Positions 11,169 through 23,282 of a stretch of DNA of 64,000 nt are shown here, piece after piece. Origin of the DNA: Cunninghamia lanceolata (taxonomy: Eukaryota > Streptophyta > Pinopsida > Cupressales > Cupressaceae); contig BSBN01000242.1 in the NCBI GenBank assembly GCA_027924645.1, positions 4,898,001 to 4,962,000 of the forward strand. Direction: 5' to 3'. The notes beneath the pieces were generated by a model. That model saw only the letters and a program-made list of their open reading frames with translations. It was not told the origin of the DNA and did no database searches. Both the position numbers and the translations under genes were made by a program. The stretch's first letter is position 1; each line of letters begins with the position of its first letter.

Positions 11169-13440
11169 GCACCAAGTACTTTCATGAGATTAATGAATGA
11201 AGTTTTGAAGAAATTCTTGGGTAAGTTTATTATTGTATATTTGGTGACATTCTGATTTTTAGTAAGACAAAAGAAGAACATTTACAACACCTGAGACAAG
11301 TATTGCAGAGACTGAGAGAAGATAAACTGTTGATAAACATCAAGAAGTGTAGTTTCATGAAGGAAGAATTGGTATACTTGGGATTTGTGATTTTTGCGAA
11401 AGGATTGAAGATGGACCTTGAGAAGGTAAGAGCAATTGTTGAATGGCCTACATTGGAGAGCATTGGAGAAGTCAGATCATTTCATGGATTGGCTAGTTTC
11501 TATAGGAAGTTTATCAGAAATTTCAGTTCAGTTTGTAACCCTATGATAGAGACAATGAGAGGAGAGAGAAAAGACTTTAAATAGACATCAGGAGTAGATA
11601 AAAGTTTTGAGTTATTGAAGTAGAAGGTGACAGAGCAACTTGTGTTAGCATTACCAGATTTCAATAAGGTATTTCAAGTAGATTGTGATGCAAGTGGGAA
11701 TGCAATAGGAGTAGTGTTAAGTCAAGAAGGTAGACCTGTAGCATATTTCAATGAGAAGTTGAATGATGCAAGGAGAAGATATTTAGTTTATGATTAGGAG
11801 TTCTATGCCATAATTCAAGCCTTGAAGAAGTGGAGACATTACTTGTTTCCTAAGGAGTTTGTGTTGTATACAGATCATCAAGCTTTGCAATATTTGAACA
11901 ATCAAGGAAAGTTGAATCAGAGACATATGAGATGGGTAGAATTCATGTAGAGTTATACATTTGTGTTGAAGCATAGGAGTGGAAAATCAAACAAAGTTGC
12001 AGATGCATTGAGTAGAAGAAACTTGTTGACAGAGATGGGAGTTGAAGTGATAGGATTTGATGAATTGAAGAACATGTATGAGGAAGATCTTGATTTTGTG
12101 AAACCTTGGAAAGCATGTAAGGAACTTGTTGTGACAGATAGGAGTAAGTGGTTGGACTATTTCATTCAAGAAGATATGTTGTTCATGGGAAATCAATTAT
12201 GTATACCTAGAAGTTCCATGAGAGATAATTTGATCAGAGAAATACAGTGGTGGATTAGAAATTCACTTTGGCATTAATAAGACAGTGGCTTTGGTAAGTA
12301 AAAATTACTTTTGGCCTCAGATATATAAGGATGTTAGGAAATTTGTGCAGAGTTCTAGAGTTTGTTAAATTACAAAAGGGAGTAGTCAGAAAACTAGATT
12401 GTATAAACCTTTTACAGTACTAGAGAGACCTTGGGAAGACATAAGTATGGATTTTGTAATGGGATTGCCGAAGATACTAAGAGGACATGATTCAATATTT
12501 GTAGTGGTGGACAAATTTTTAAAGATGGCACATTTCATACCTTGTAAGAAGACAACTGATGCAGTGCATGTAGATGACCTATTTTTCAAGGAGATTGTGA
12601 TATTGCATGGATTACCTAAGAGCATAATTTTTGACAGAGACACAAGATTTCTTGGATACTTTTGGAAGACACTTTGGAAGAAGATGAAGATAGATTTGAA
12701 GTTCACTTCAACATTTCATCCACAGACTGATGGACAGACAGAGGCAGTGAATAGGAGTTTGGGAAACTTGTTGAGATGTTTGGTTGGAGAGATGGTAGGA
12801 AGTTGGGATTAGATTCTTTCACAAGTAGAGTTTGCATACAATAATTCAGTGAATAGGAGTACTAGAAGAACGCCTTTTGAGATTATTACTAGAGTAAACC
12901 CTAGAGGAGTGACAAAGTTGAGGGATATCAATATGGAAGAAAAGAGAAGTGTAGAAGTAGAAGAATTTGCGAAACATATGGAGATAATGCATAATCTAGT
13001 GAAGAAGCATTTGGAAGAGATGAACAATAAGTATAAAAAATAAGAAGATGAGAAGAGGAGACATAAGGAATTTGTAGTTGGAGATGAAGTGATGGTATAC
13101 TTGAGAAAAGAAAGATTTCTAGTTGGGATATATAACAAGTTGAAGATGAAAAGTTTGGACCTTGTAGGATACTTAGAAAATCTGATTCAGGAAATGCATA
13201 TGAAGTTGACTTACCGGAGACATTGGGTATATCACCTATTTTCAACATTGCAAACCTATATTAGTATCATGAAATAGAGTTTAGTGACAACATGGAAGAA
13301 GACTTGAAGAAGCAGTTACCACAGCAAGCACCAGAGCAGATTGAAGACATTTTGGATAGTAGAGTTGGACAGAACACCAGAGGAGGCAGACCAACAGAAG
13401 ATTCATCATGGATTTCGTAGGCTAAGGTGGACCGCCTTGG
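11169..13440 (+). pseudogene. pol: Pol, second part: RT, RNase H, integrase
   Basis: RT resumes with '[18 protein letters not shown]'. At 11238-11248 the YxDD active site is wrecked by loss of one base, so the frame shifts from 0 to 2. RT then continues in frame 2 ('KCSFMKEELVYLGFVI', 11330-11390), followed by RNase H ('[10 protein letters not shown]', 'YTDHQAL', 'KVADALSRR' to 12020) with stops at 11582, 11622, 11797 and 11948. Integrase shows 'ISMDFVMGLP', 'DRDTRF' and 'HPQTDGQTE' (12440-12740), so the DDE triad is visible. One zinc-binding Cys of the HHCC region near 12350 reads as Ser. A C-terminal 'SSWIS' block near 13404 looks like the tail of a chromodomain. More stops and shifts follow 12812. 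Confidence 0.88.
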
Positions 13441-13496
13441 TTTTCCTCTAACCCCAACAAAGTGAGGGACTCACTTTTTCAATAACCCCAGATGTC

Positions 13497-14339
13497 TGAT
13501 GCAGGAGCATCCCTGGTTCAAGTGCAATCTTACATCAACCAAAAACATTTACATTTCAGTTTGTTTCTTTTCATTTTCCAGTTTAGTTCAGGAAGTTTAG
13601 TCAGTAGCAGTTTTTGTATTTTGGCCCGCATTCTACTGTAGTTGCATTTCAGACTTTGTAGAGCTGGATTTAGCATCTAGATTCATTCATGCATCTCATA
13701 TCCAAAATTTAGAGCATTTGGATCAAGTATCGGTAAGATATCACTATCAGAAGATCAATTGTTTTCTCAGAGCAGAGCATCCTGACAGTCCCAATTAATT
13801 AGTTAAAGGAGAAAATTTACAGAGAATTTCACAACTCACTGGGCTAAATTACACATCATTCAATGTTGTTTGGTTCTTGGCCAACCTTCCCTGAGATCCG
13901 CACAACATTCCATTCATTCACAGAGGAATTCTATTCAAATAGGTTCGACATATCTGTGTAGACACGTTACAACTCTTCATTGGAATTTATGATCTTCGCT
14001 GGCCGATGCGGAGGAATCTTTGGTCTCGGAGATGATATATATTGATGCAATAGATGCCTAGGAAAGTAAGTGGAATTCATAGAGATAGTTGATAGTTTGA
14101 ATTCTTGCAAAGGAGCTTCAAAGCTATATCTTGTGTATATTATGATATTCTGTAATCAGGCCTGTGAGCCCTAATTGTAAGCCCACATGTTGCCGACCAA
14201 TTTGTATTTGAATTCCATGATATACTGAATGACTGAATCTGCATTTGTTTCATTTTTTTGAGTTGTTTCCATTGTGTTTACTCTAGCTGCATGGTTTGGA
14301 CTATTCTCTTTGAGGACCCTCCTAACTGTGATTGCACTA
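13497..14339 (+). repeat. 3' LTR of the gypsy element
   Basis: It pairs with 3918-4760 over the full 843 bp. Its last bases are CACTA where the 5' LTR has CACCA. A purine-rich GTGAGGGA at 13462-13469 lies about 28 bp upstream, not immediately adjacent, so the polypurine tract is uncertain. Confidence 0.9.
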
Positions 14340-14344
14340 GGATC
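14340..14344. repeat. Target site duplication GGATC, right
   Basis: Matches 3913-3917. Confidence 0.85.
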
Positions 14345-14814
14345 AACAATTTGAAAAAAAACATGTGAGATCCAATGAACAAGACTTCAAATTCCAAGAT
14401 AATACATGTAGGGTTTAACAAGAATGTTTAAGCCCAATGGTGGCATGTGTCAAGAGATAACACCTCCCTCAGTTATACCTAAAGTATGCACATATACAAA
14501 CAAAATTAGTCATAGTCAACATTCAACATACATGTGGCAAATTTTAATTGGTTCTTTATGTTGTAGCTCCCTATTGCACTCATGTTTCTATCACCTCCAA
14601 CCAATAATATTGAAACACATCAAGTTCCCCTTTGTTCTAATTGAGACTAATACAAGCATAATCAATATAAAGTTGTCGTTATTGCACACACCATAAATCT
14701 ATGGTCAAGCAAAAGTTATGAATATAAGATAGTAGAGGTGTGAATGGCTAAAGGGAAGATGCTCATGGTTTTATTTTGCCATTTTGCCCCAACAAATGGG
14801 AATAAGCCACATGG
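14345..14814. other. Spacer; contains a ~115-bp repeat
   Basis: No gene is seen. The segment 14708-14825 resembles 15619-15735, with 'catggttttatttt' followed by 'gccccaacaaatgggaataagcca' in both copies. Confidence 0.55.
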
Positions 14815-15297
14815 ACTCGAGTAATGTTTTGTTCAATAGTTTCACTAATGACTCAAAAATCATTTTATTATTTTTGGACTTACAAAATAATTCAAAGGTT
14901 TATATATAATCATTACACTATGTTAAACGTCAACACATTCAATGATCAAGATTTGTTTGATTTTAGATCTATGATATTAGGCTACCAATTGAGAGGAAAG
15001 TGGTGTGTGGTTTGCTTGCCCATTGGATTGAGAGGAATAAAATGGTGACACATAGCTAGCTCAATAAATTCATAGATATAAGGCTGTTGGGCCAACGAGA
15101 AGGGCATAGGGAGATCGGTGAAGGCAGTGTCTAGAGAGTTGTTAATAGGTTACTAGTCATTTTAATATTGCAAGGAGATCACTTAAATGTCCGATGACCG
15201 ACAATTATTGGTTAACTTGAAAATATAACAAAAAGTACATAAGGTAAATATTTTTGAATTGCAACATAATATAAAGGGCACGTGGATTTAAACTAAA
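14815..15297 (+). repeat. Diverged dispersed repeat, copy B
   Basis: Aligns with 841-1445 (see there). It is about 120 bp shorter through indels. Confidence 0.55.
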
Positions 15298-16972
15298 GTA
15301 AACAACCAAACACAAAGAAGAAGCCCATGATACTAAACCAAAACAAAGTGAATGTAAACCCATAAGTGATAAAGACTTTGATTGCAAAACTTATAATGAA
15401 CAAAAGACACTGAGACTTAGAGCACAAGGTTGGTTCAAATAGTTTTACTATACTCTCAAGGGAACTCTCCATGAGTATTGTATTGAGGAGTCTCTCTTTA
15501 TATATGTTATGTTTTTTTTTCATAATCTTGTTTTGGCCACTTATTTAAGGATGAAAATTGCAAGAAAATTTATAATTTTATGTCATATATCAATGTTCTT
15601 TCATTGGCATCTTTTTGTAAAAGTTATGAAGATTGAATGGTAGAGCTGCAAACAACAAAATTGAAGCTTCTCATGGTTTTATTTCATAGTCTTGCCCCAA
15701 CAAATGGGAATAAGCCATGTGGACTCAGGTAGATATGGGATTACTTTACATTGAAACTATGACCCAAATATGAATACTCTACAAATAATTAAAATAGGTC
15801 TTCACAATGAACATAGATATAATATCACTCAAGTTGTTTACTTAATTAGCTTAGAACAAAAAGTGTATAAATTAAAACAAAGTTTGACATTGCAACAAAA
15901 TTAGGATTTGAAACATGGGATTTTGGCCAAGACAAAGAGCAAGTCTTATAGACTTAAACAAAAGGCAAGTTCTAAGGGTTTTCACTATACTCATAGGGGC
16001 CCTCCATACCCTAGGTAAGATGACCAAGAGCAAGACTTTGAACATGAAACTAAGACCAAGTCATGATATGCATAAACAACTCCTCCTTAGATTAAAATGC
16101 TAATATATTAATCAACAACTTTACAATTCCTTAAAGTTTTCACTTAAATGTTTATAGTTGTTTAAAGTTTGTTGCATAATATTTTTCACATTAAGCCAAG
16201 TTCTTATTCCAAACATTATAAAAACTCCTCCTTAAATTAAAATACTAATATATTAATCAACAACTTTATAATTCCTTATATTTTTCACTTAAATTTTTAT
16301 TGTCTGTCTAAAGTTTTTTGCTTAATGTTTTTCACATTATACAAGTTTTTATTCCAAAACATTTATTGTGATGATGACGATTTGATAGAGAAGAAAATAA
16401 TTTATCTGTTCACATAAGAATATATAGGTATGTCACTTACATCTACTCCTGTCATAGTCCATGTTCAAGTCAGATTTCATAGTTCTATTCCCAGCTTATT
16501 GCTTGTGCAAAATGATAACAACAATTTAAAAATTCTTTAAGTTCTCTGTATACTGCTCATAGTTTATAAAATCTTTTGAAATTCACAATGGACGGGCCTG
16601 CAAACAATTTTTATAGTATACCGGCTGTCAAAATTTGTCACCACAAAGATCCCTTATCCATTTGAAAGTGCATGGGTTCAATAGGACAAAGGCAAACACT
16701 AAGGCTGCCATGGAACTGGTTTAAATGTCAGCCTGGACTCCACATAAAACTATAGGAGACCAACTGGTTGGGTTGCCTACTGTAGAGAACTAGTAAATGA
16801 TCATCTCAATGTTATAAAAATATTACTTAAGAAGTTGGAGACCAGTTATGGGAAGTCAACAATAAATTAGAATAAATTAGAATAAAAAGTATATAAATCA
16901 AAATAAAGCCTAACATTGTAACAAATCTAGGACTTAAATAGGGAATTTCTACCATGACAAAGAATAAGCTTT
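15298..16972. other. Spacer built of duplicated non-coding segments
   Basis: No gene is seen. Internal similarities include 15855-15960 with 16885-16985, 15990-16110 with 19017-19142, and 16525-16630 with 3745-3880. The region looks like several overlapping copies of an old repeat. Confidence 0.5.
16079..16367 (+). repeat. Two-copy tandem duplication, ~145-bp unit
   Basis: 'actcctcctta' begins each unit, at 16079 and 16224, and both continue through 'ctaatatattaatcaacaac' and 'tttttcacatta'. The copies differ by scattered substitutions, so the duplication is not recent. Confidence 0.75.
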
Positions 16973-16977
16973 ATATA

Positions 16978-18984
16978 TGATGCAGAGGTTTAAGTAATGT
17001 TGTAGTAGGAGTTCACTCACTAAGCTTAGATTACTTCTCTCAAGAGGTTAACAATGGTGTATGTGAAGACAAAGCCTACACAAGGCTATTACAGAGTTTG
17101 ACCAAGCCTAGGATCACTATCTAGTGTCCTCCTCTCAGGCTATCCCCTTCTCAATTTGGAGAGTCATTGCTCCATCCAACCTACTTGCACAATACACCCT
17201 TCTAAGGACTTACAACCTATTACCACACCTCTACCAATAGTAATCACACATACTTATCATGACAATCATGAGACCTCTGGCATAAAGATCACTTCATGCA
17301 TTCTATAGACAATAACAGTGGCAGCAATAAGACTATTTTAGACAGTGTTTGGACTAAGGTTTAACCCTTCAAAACTTCAAAGGACCATTAATACTACAAG
17401 CATACTAGGTAATAGATATGAAAGACCAACCATCAACTCACATGTTGGCCCACACTATGACTAAAGGGGCAGTGGACAGCAAAACAGCAGGTGGCTGTCT
17501 TAGGACAGCGTTTGGAGAAAGTTGAAGTCTTAAGGAATTTGTTAAATAACCTCTTCAAGGCTTCAAGAGAACATCAACACTCAATATATACTAACTACTC
17601 AAGGTGAAAAAACAACCATTTACTCATATGTAAAACCACACTGTGTTGAAGAGGACAGAGGACAGCAAATGGTATCTTGACTGTCCTATGACAGTACAAC
17701 AATGACAACTTGTATCTTGTAGCTTTTATGAACCATAACACTTAACAGTTAATTTCCCTATCTACAAGGATCTTTATGCCTATGCAACTTGTACCTACTG
17801 AGGCAGAATCCATATGACAATACTGATTTAACACCAAATTTGTACCTGCAAGTACAGTAGACAGCAAATTACCTCTTGACTGTCCTAAACAAATGGTATC
17901 TCAATAAGGTTTTAGAACTTGTAATACAAGGAAAGAGTAAACAACTTCTAACTCTTCTAAACCCCAATGAACTTCACCATTTTAAAAACACAATCCAAAT
18001 GCCTATGCTGATCATCAACTATCCTTCAACCTTGCAAATCGTACTGTATCATACTGTCAGCAATTTAGAGACAGCAAACTGTTTTCTTTCATAGAGAGGG
18101 TCCAATACAGAGGTAGCATGAGGGAAATCAAGTAAACCAGTCTTCTCAGGCTTCACCAACAACTGCAGAGGTCTGCCATTCATTAAAACATAAAGTTTCA
18201 AACTCCTTTGGACTGTGCATGTGGCTGTTTTCTGAACATACACTGTTCTAGCTTCATCTTCTTGCTAACTAGTCACTGTAGACTAGAAAGAGACATGCCA
18301 ACCACTAGGAAAGAAGGAGAACAACCTATCAAACAACAAAAACATGGAAACTATTCTAAATTCCTCCATCTCCTCAAAAGATGACTGTTCACCTTCAGAA
18401 GACAGAGGAACAAAACTCCATTTTACCTCAAAACCCTAGGCAAGGAGGGTTTAATCCAATATTCACAAAAAGGAGAAGATCTAACACCTCCAAATGTTTC
18501 AAAAGCTCAAATCACCTGCAAAATGAAAGCCACCACCCAGAACTAAAGCATTTTAAAAAAATTACTTCCCAAGCAATCCGTACTTGGCCGTACCAAGACT
18601 GTTTTCACAGCAAAAAAACAAAAAACACACTTTTTTCTCTTAAAAAACTCCTTCTTGCTATCTTATTTTTGGCATGTTTTAACAACTGATGTAAATAGGA
18701 AGTTCCAAAAACTCTTCCACTTCCCATTTGTCCGTAAAACTGCCTAGGAAGGTAGAAAATCAAATGGAAAAGGCAGTTTTAATAAAAAACAAAAAGTTTC
18801 AAAAATAGAAAAACCTATAAAATAGGTCTTTCAAACCTTCTAGTGGACTAGTTAAATAAAGTGGACTAAGTCCTTATTACAACACATCAAAAATGGCTTC
18901 CAAGCCCTTAGATAAAACCAAAATTAACAAGGTCATCAAAATATTATATTTGAAAAAGAAATGTAAATTGAAGCTCCTGCACCA
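16978..18984. mobile_element. 2007-bp solo LTR (TGATGCA...TGCACCA)
   Basis: It begins TGATGCAGAG and ends CCTGCACCA, flanked by ATATA at 16973-16977 and 18985-18989. There is no coding sequence or PBS inside. Removing it joins 'gctttatata' to 'tgacttaaataaaaagcaag', and a related uninterrupted sequence exists at 15927-15970, so the boundaries are supported by an in-window empty site. The termini resemble those of the solo LTR at 23958-25484 read on the other strand. Confidence 0.8.
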
Positions 18985-18989
18985 ATATA

Positions 18990-19915
18990 TGACTTAAATA
19001 AAAAGCAAGTTCCATTGTACTCATAGGCAACCTTTCATAATTTGGGTAAGATTGATCGAGTGCAAAACTGTAAACATGAAATTGAGATCAAGCCATGATG
19101 TGCATATAAACATAGGATCTTTGGATTAAAATGCCAATATATAAACAAGAAGTCTTACTAAATCTAGGACATTCATGAACCAAGGGACCTAAACCATACT
19201 AAACATACTTGAGTTCTAAAATCAAAACTCCTCCAATACATTATCAACACAGGTCTACAATGAATTGTATTTAGAATGCAAAGGACAAAAGGACAAAATC
19301 AAAGCAAATGAAGCATAAATCATGTGATTTAAAAGAAGGGGTTCCTATCTTGAGAGAATTGGGTTGTGTTGTGGAAGGAACAACACTAGCCAATCAAATG
19401 TATTGATTTCATTTTAGTAGTCTAAATTTTGTTCTAAATTTGTTAGCCAAACAAATTGACGAGGTTTATTGCTAAAGGTTAAACTTTTGACTTTTTATTG
19501 CAAATTTTAAAAAAATGGGTAACAAGAGCAATCAATATTTGTTAGTCCCTTTTACTATTTATTGTCACCTAAACATTCAAACATGTTGTAATAGTAGGGA
19601 GAAATCTAGTAAGTGCTTCTTTTGTTATTGTGGGATTACAAAAACTAAAAGTATTAGCATATAATCTTATAATTTCATTGCACTAAATGCGTATGATTCA
19701 CAAATAGTACATTTTGATATTCTAAACTTATAGATAACTATATTTCAGACATATTACAACTATTAACATGAATTATCCAAGTCAACTAATTTGCAAACAT
19801 AATAGTTCTTTGTTTAATATAAAACAAATAGCATTAAACAAGCTCTGACCACAATGATCTATATTGCTATTTGGTTTTCATACTCCATATATGCATTTTA
19901 GGCATAACTGCAATT
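18990..19915. other. Spacer, no gene seen
   Basis: It continues the repeat interrupted by the solo LTR (19017-19142 resembles 15990-16110). The rest is AT-rich without recognisable content. Confidence 0.5.
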
Positions 19916-19924
19916 CCAATTCAT

Positions 19925-20875
19925 TTCTAGAGTTTGGTAGGCTCTTGTTTTGAGGCTATTGACAATGCTATAGGTCAATTTCTGAAGGCGGATTCTACTA
20001 CTTCTGACCTTGATCACACTACCTTTGTTCATCTTCTGGTGGACATCAACTCCTCTAAGGATCTTCCTAGGGATGTTGCCTTGATGGTGGAGAATAGACA
20101 GTGGACATAGCTACATGATTAAGAGGGTATCCCCTTTCGCTGTAGACAATGCTTTGCTATTAGTCATCTTGTCTCTAATTACTCTTATTATCACTACAAG
20201 AATGTGTGTTCTTCATGGTGGTAGAACACTCTCCCCAACCATTTGATTGTTGATGATTCTCCTGATTTAGATTGTATGGGTGATGAGCCTTCTTTCTCCT
20301 AGGCGAAGGGTCTTGATGTGGCCTCCATGGTCCCTTCTGAGGTGGCTCCCCTTGGGACTGGCATGACTTCAGTGTTTTATTTGATGGGTTCCCTAGCCCT
20401 CTTGATTGGTTGTGGGGGGACCCTATCTCACTCTTCAGTTTCCTTACAACCTCTATCTTTTTTGGGGCATTCTTCCTCATCAAGGGAGGTGACTTGAGTT
20501 GAGGCAACATTAGAGGTGCCCTCTCTTATTTCTCCTCAGTATGTAGATATAGATAATGGTGGGTCTTGGAAATTGTTCAAAGGAGGATTAAATTCTTCCT
20601 AATTTTGTTTCAGAATCCCATACCTAGGCCAAGGGTGTGTGAATTGCTAGGTTAGGTTCAGGCGTAGTGTAGGATGTTGTTTCATTGAGTTTGATGGATG
20701 TTGGTCTATTGTTCTTTGTGGTAGTTTTTTTTCAAATGTGTTGTAGTTTGGTTTTGTATGGTAGATTGGCTACAATTGTGCTTAGGGATGGTTGTTTATT
20801 TGTTGTCACCTTGCCCCTGTAAAAGGTTTTCATGTCCTTTCAAAACTTGAATTTACCCCTTCAATAAAAAATAAT
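19925..20875 (+). pseudogene. LINE ORF1 remnant joined to a LINE-like 3' UTR
   Basis: From about 19945, one frame gives 'IDNAIGQFLKADSTTSDLD', then 'TFVHLLVDINSSKDLPRD' and a knuckle 'CRQCFAISHLVSNY' (20140-20180). This is the plant L1 ORF1 pattern, with the last Cys of the CCHC knuckle replaced by Tyr. Two stops fall before the knuckle. A Ser/Pro-rich tail with stops follows. Around 20790-20875 the sequence 'cccctgtaaaaggttttcatgtcc' leads to 'caataaaaaataatg', resembling the 3' end of plant LINEs. No endonuclease or RT lies between, as in the first LINE remnant. Confidence 0.65.
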
Positions 20876-21832
20876 GCCTTAGAGTGTCCTATAGGAGGAT
20901 TGCTATCATGGAATAATATACAATTTGGATGCATGTTTGGATTCACATTACATAATAGGTATTGCAATCTCTTTGTTAGAGGCCAAACTATAATAGCTAT
21001 ATTTAACTATTTTGATAGCCATCATATGTATTCTACATCATCCCCCAACTATCTCTTGGCATCATGCAAGTTGATTTTAGTAGAGGAACACAATTTTTGA
21101 AGGTAGTTATTTATGTCCAAAATGAATACTTTTTCATAGGCTAATGAATTTAAGATGCAATTGCTTTGCTCTAAAACTCATTTCTTCAAGTTTGGACTCT
21201 ATTAGCAACCAATCATAATCTTACAAGTTAAATAGGAAGCACGCAATACACGACGAATACAGTGAAAGAACACAATACACAGATAAGACATGAATGCAGT
21301 CACACAATACACAAAGAAGACATGAATAGAAGACATGATTAAGCAATATATATATGAAATGCTAATTAAAGTAAACAAACACAAAACGTGGGGAGGGACT
21401 CATCGCCACACAACTTTAGACCACACAAAACATGCAAAACACATAGAGCGTAGGGAGGGACTCATTGCCACACAACTTTAGACTATGCCACAAACATGCA
21501 AGACACACAGAGAAGACACATAAAACATATGGAAGACACACAGAATACATGAGCACCGCATAGTATGCCATAGACACACTATACGTCTTATACATGACAA
21601 ACATGAGTGATAGGGATGAGCTAGCTCATCACTACTCCACTATCTAAAACATGCCAAACACACCTGATGGTGGAGCTATGCTACCACAACCGCCAAAGAC
21701 ATGCTTAAGGGTGAATAGCTCAAGATCCAACCCCGCCTTGTGATGAGGACTTTGTATACAAGGATGTGCACTAGCTCAAGAGATACACCATCCTACCTCG
21801 CGATGAGGGCTTTATAAAATGCAACCCCACCT
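20876..21832. other. Spacer with short repeats, no gene seen
   Basis: It includes a two-copy repeat of about 62 bp (21388-21430 and 21450-21492, 'gggagggactcat' then 'ccacacaactttaga'). It also has many 'acacaata' and 'gaagacac' words, which make low-complexity open frames on the minus strand. I would not call these genes. Confidence 0.55.
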
Positions 21833-23246
21833 TGTCATGTCCCCACTTCCTGAGTGATCTTCAGGAGTGTTGCAGATTAGCCTAATAACTATTCCCGTAG
21901 GCTAATTTAGGTGATTAGGGAATGATCTTGAGTTGAGCCTAGTGAGAAGTTGGACTTATTTCTATGGCTCAATTTATTTCTACTTGATATATTTTACTAG
22001 GCACTAGCAATTGATTTAAATGTAATCTTTAATTACATTTTGTATTATTAAAGTCCTAGTAAAATTACTTTACCTTGGGAGTTGTGTCTCAATGTATTAT
22101 TTTATTATAGAAGGTTGTAACTTAAAAAGTGGCCACGAAGGGTCTATGCATCATGGAGTTGAGTGCCTAGGAAAAGGTGGGCCCCTTTCTTGGCGTGGTG
22201 TTCCCTTTATAAAGTCAAACATAAAAAAATAAAGTTGATTTCATTTTTTTTTAGCGGTGGACTTCAAAGAAATATTCTTTCTTGTTTGGGCGCCATGTTT
22301 GAGGAGTATATTTGGCATTTGGAGCTTCATGTTAAGGTTTATTCTATCTTCTATTTTGTTGATATATGTTGAGAATGATCTCTTTTCTCTGGAAATGCTT
22401 ATTCTAGACTTCTAGGGTGATGCTCTCTTGGAATTACAGGTTGTGGTGATGCTCCCATCCCATATAGATGGATGAAGTCAAATAGATTTCGTCATAGAGC
22501 TTCAAAGATTGAGTTTGATGTTGCTAGGGTTTGAAATGTTCAATTCGCAAGTTTGTGATAGTGAGATTTTATTGGAGATTTTTGGCTTGCATGTTGGTAT
22601 TTTGGTGTGCATGTTTGAGGAGTGATGGATTTCGAGGTTGTGTTGCAAATAATCCATCTGGGTATTGGAGATTTTGGCTTGCATGTTGATATTTTGGTGT
22701 GCATGTTTGAAGAGTGATGGATTTTGAGGTTGTTTTACAAATAATCCATTTGGGTATTTGAGTTTTGTAGATTTGAGCTATTGGGTGTTGCTGCAATTTT
22801 TATTTCCAGCTAGGGTTTGACATTGGGGGCTCCCATAAATCAGTTTTGGCATATGGGTATTGATGCAAAGTGGCTTCCATGAGGTTGGAATAACATATGT
22901 ACTTCTTTGTATTCTTCATTTCATTGTATGATTCTAGAAATTATCGATCTTCCTCTCTTGTCAACTCAAAATTTGTAGCAGCGAACTCAGAAATGGAAAA
23001 AGATGCAAAATATGTATTTGGGTACGTGTTTCCAAGTTTGCAATGTGTTCATTTTTATTCCTAGTTGATTGTTCATCAATTATTTCATGTTTTTATGGTA
23101 AAATCTTTCTCAAAAACACATGCAATTCCAAAACTGAAACCCCTTTTGTATCTTCTGTCTAGTCTGAAAGACCACATTAATAAAAATACAAAAACACACT
23201 AAAAAAATTAAATAAAATTTATAGTAGAATAGGTCATCATATTACA
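21833..23246 (+). repeat. 5' LTR of a second gypsy element
   Basis: It begins TGTCATGTCCCC and ends ATATTACA, directly followed by G and a PBS-like TGGTATTAGAGC. The start is inferred from the TG dinucleotide and the typical gypsy opening; the 3' LTR lies outside the window. A TTTATAAAG near 22206-22214 is a TATA candidate. Confidence 0.65.
22571..22756 (+). repeat. 93-bp tandem duplication inside the LTR
   Basis: 'attggagattt' begins units at 22571 and 22664. Both run through 'ggtgtgcatgtttga' and 'aataatccat', with about ten differences. Confidence 0.85.
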
Positions 23247-23247
23247 G

Positions 23248-23259
23248 TGGTATTAGAGC
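23248..23259 (+). promoter_or_regulatory. Primer binding site of the second gypsy element
   Basis: TGGTATTAGAGC lies one base after the LTR and differs by one base from the common initiator-Met PBS. Confidence 0.75.
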
Positions 23260-23282
23260 TAAAAAATTGCTAGCTTTGGGTT

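Larger units (their letters stand above)
3918..14339 (+). mobile_element. Complete Ty3/gypsy LTR retrotransposon, decayed
   Basis: Two LTRs of equal length (843 bp each) are flanked by the 5-bp duplication GGATC, and a primer binding site follows the 5' LTR. Gag, protease, RT, RNase H and integrase follow in the gypsy order. The element spans 10422 bp, of which 3952 bp plus a 5-bp duplication are a later insertion inside RT. Without it the element is about 6.5 kb. A C-terminal 'SSWIS' block after integrase resembles the end of a chromodomain, suggesting a chromovirus, but most of that domain is missing. Stops and frameshifts show it is dead. Confidence 0.92.

Noticed and set aside
13455..13496. 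Polypurine tract adjacent to the gypsy 3' LTR
   Set aside because: The purine run is short and about 28 bp away; the LTR start is set by the pair alignment and the GGATC duplication instead.
20175..20510. 111-codon minus-strand frame
   Set aside because: It is the shadow of the LINE ORF1 tail on the other strand.
21202..21604. Minus-strand Cys/Val/Tyr-rich frames
   Set aside because: They derive from low-complexity 'acac' and 'gaagac' sequence.
22569..22796. Minus-strand 75-codon frame with repeated segments
   Set aside because: It only reflects the 93-bp tandem duplication in the LTR.
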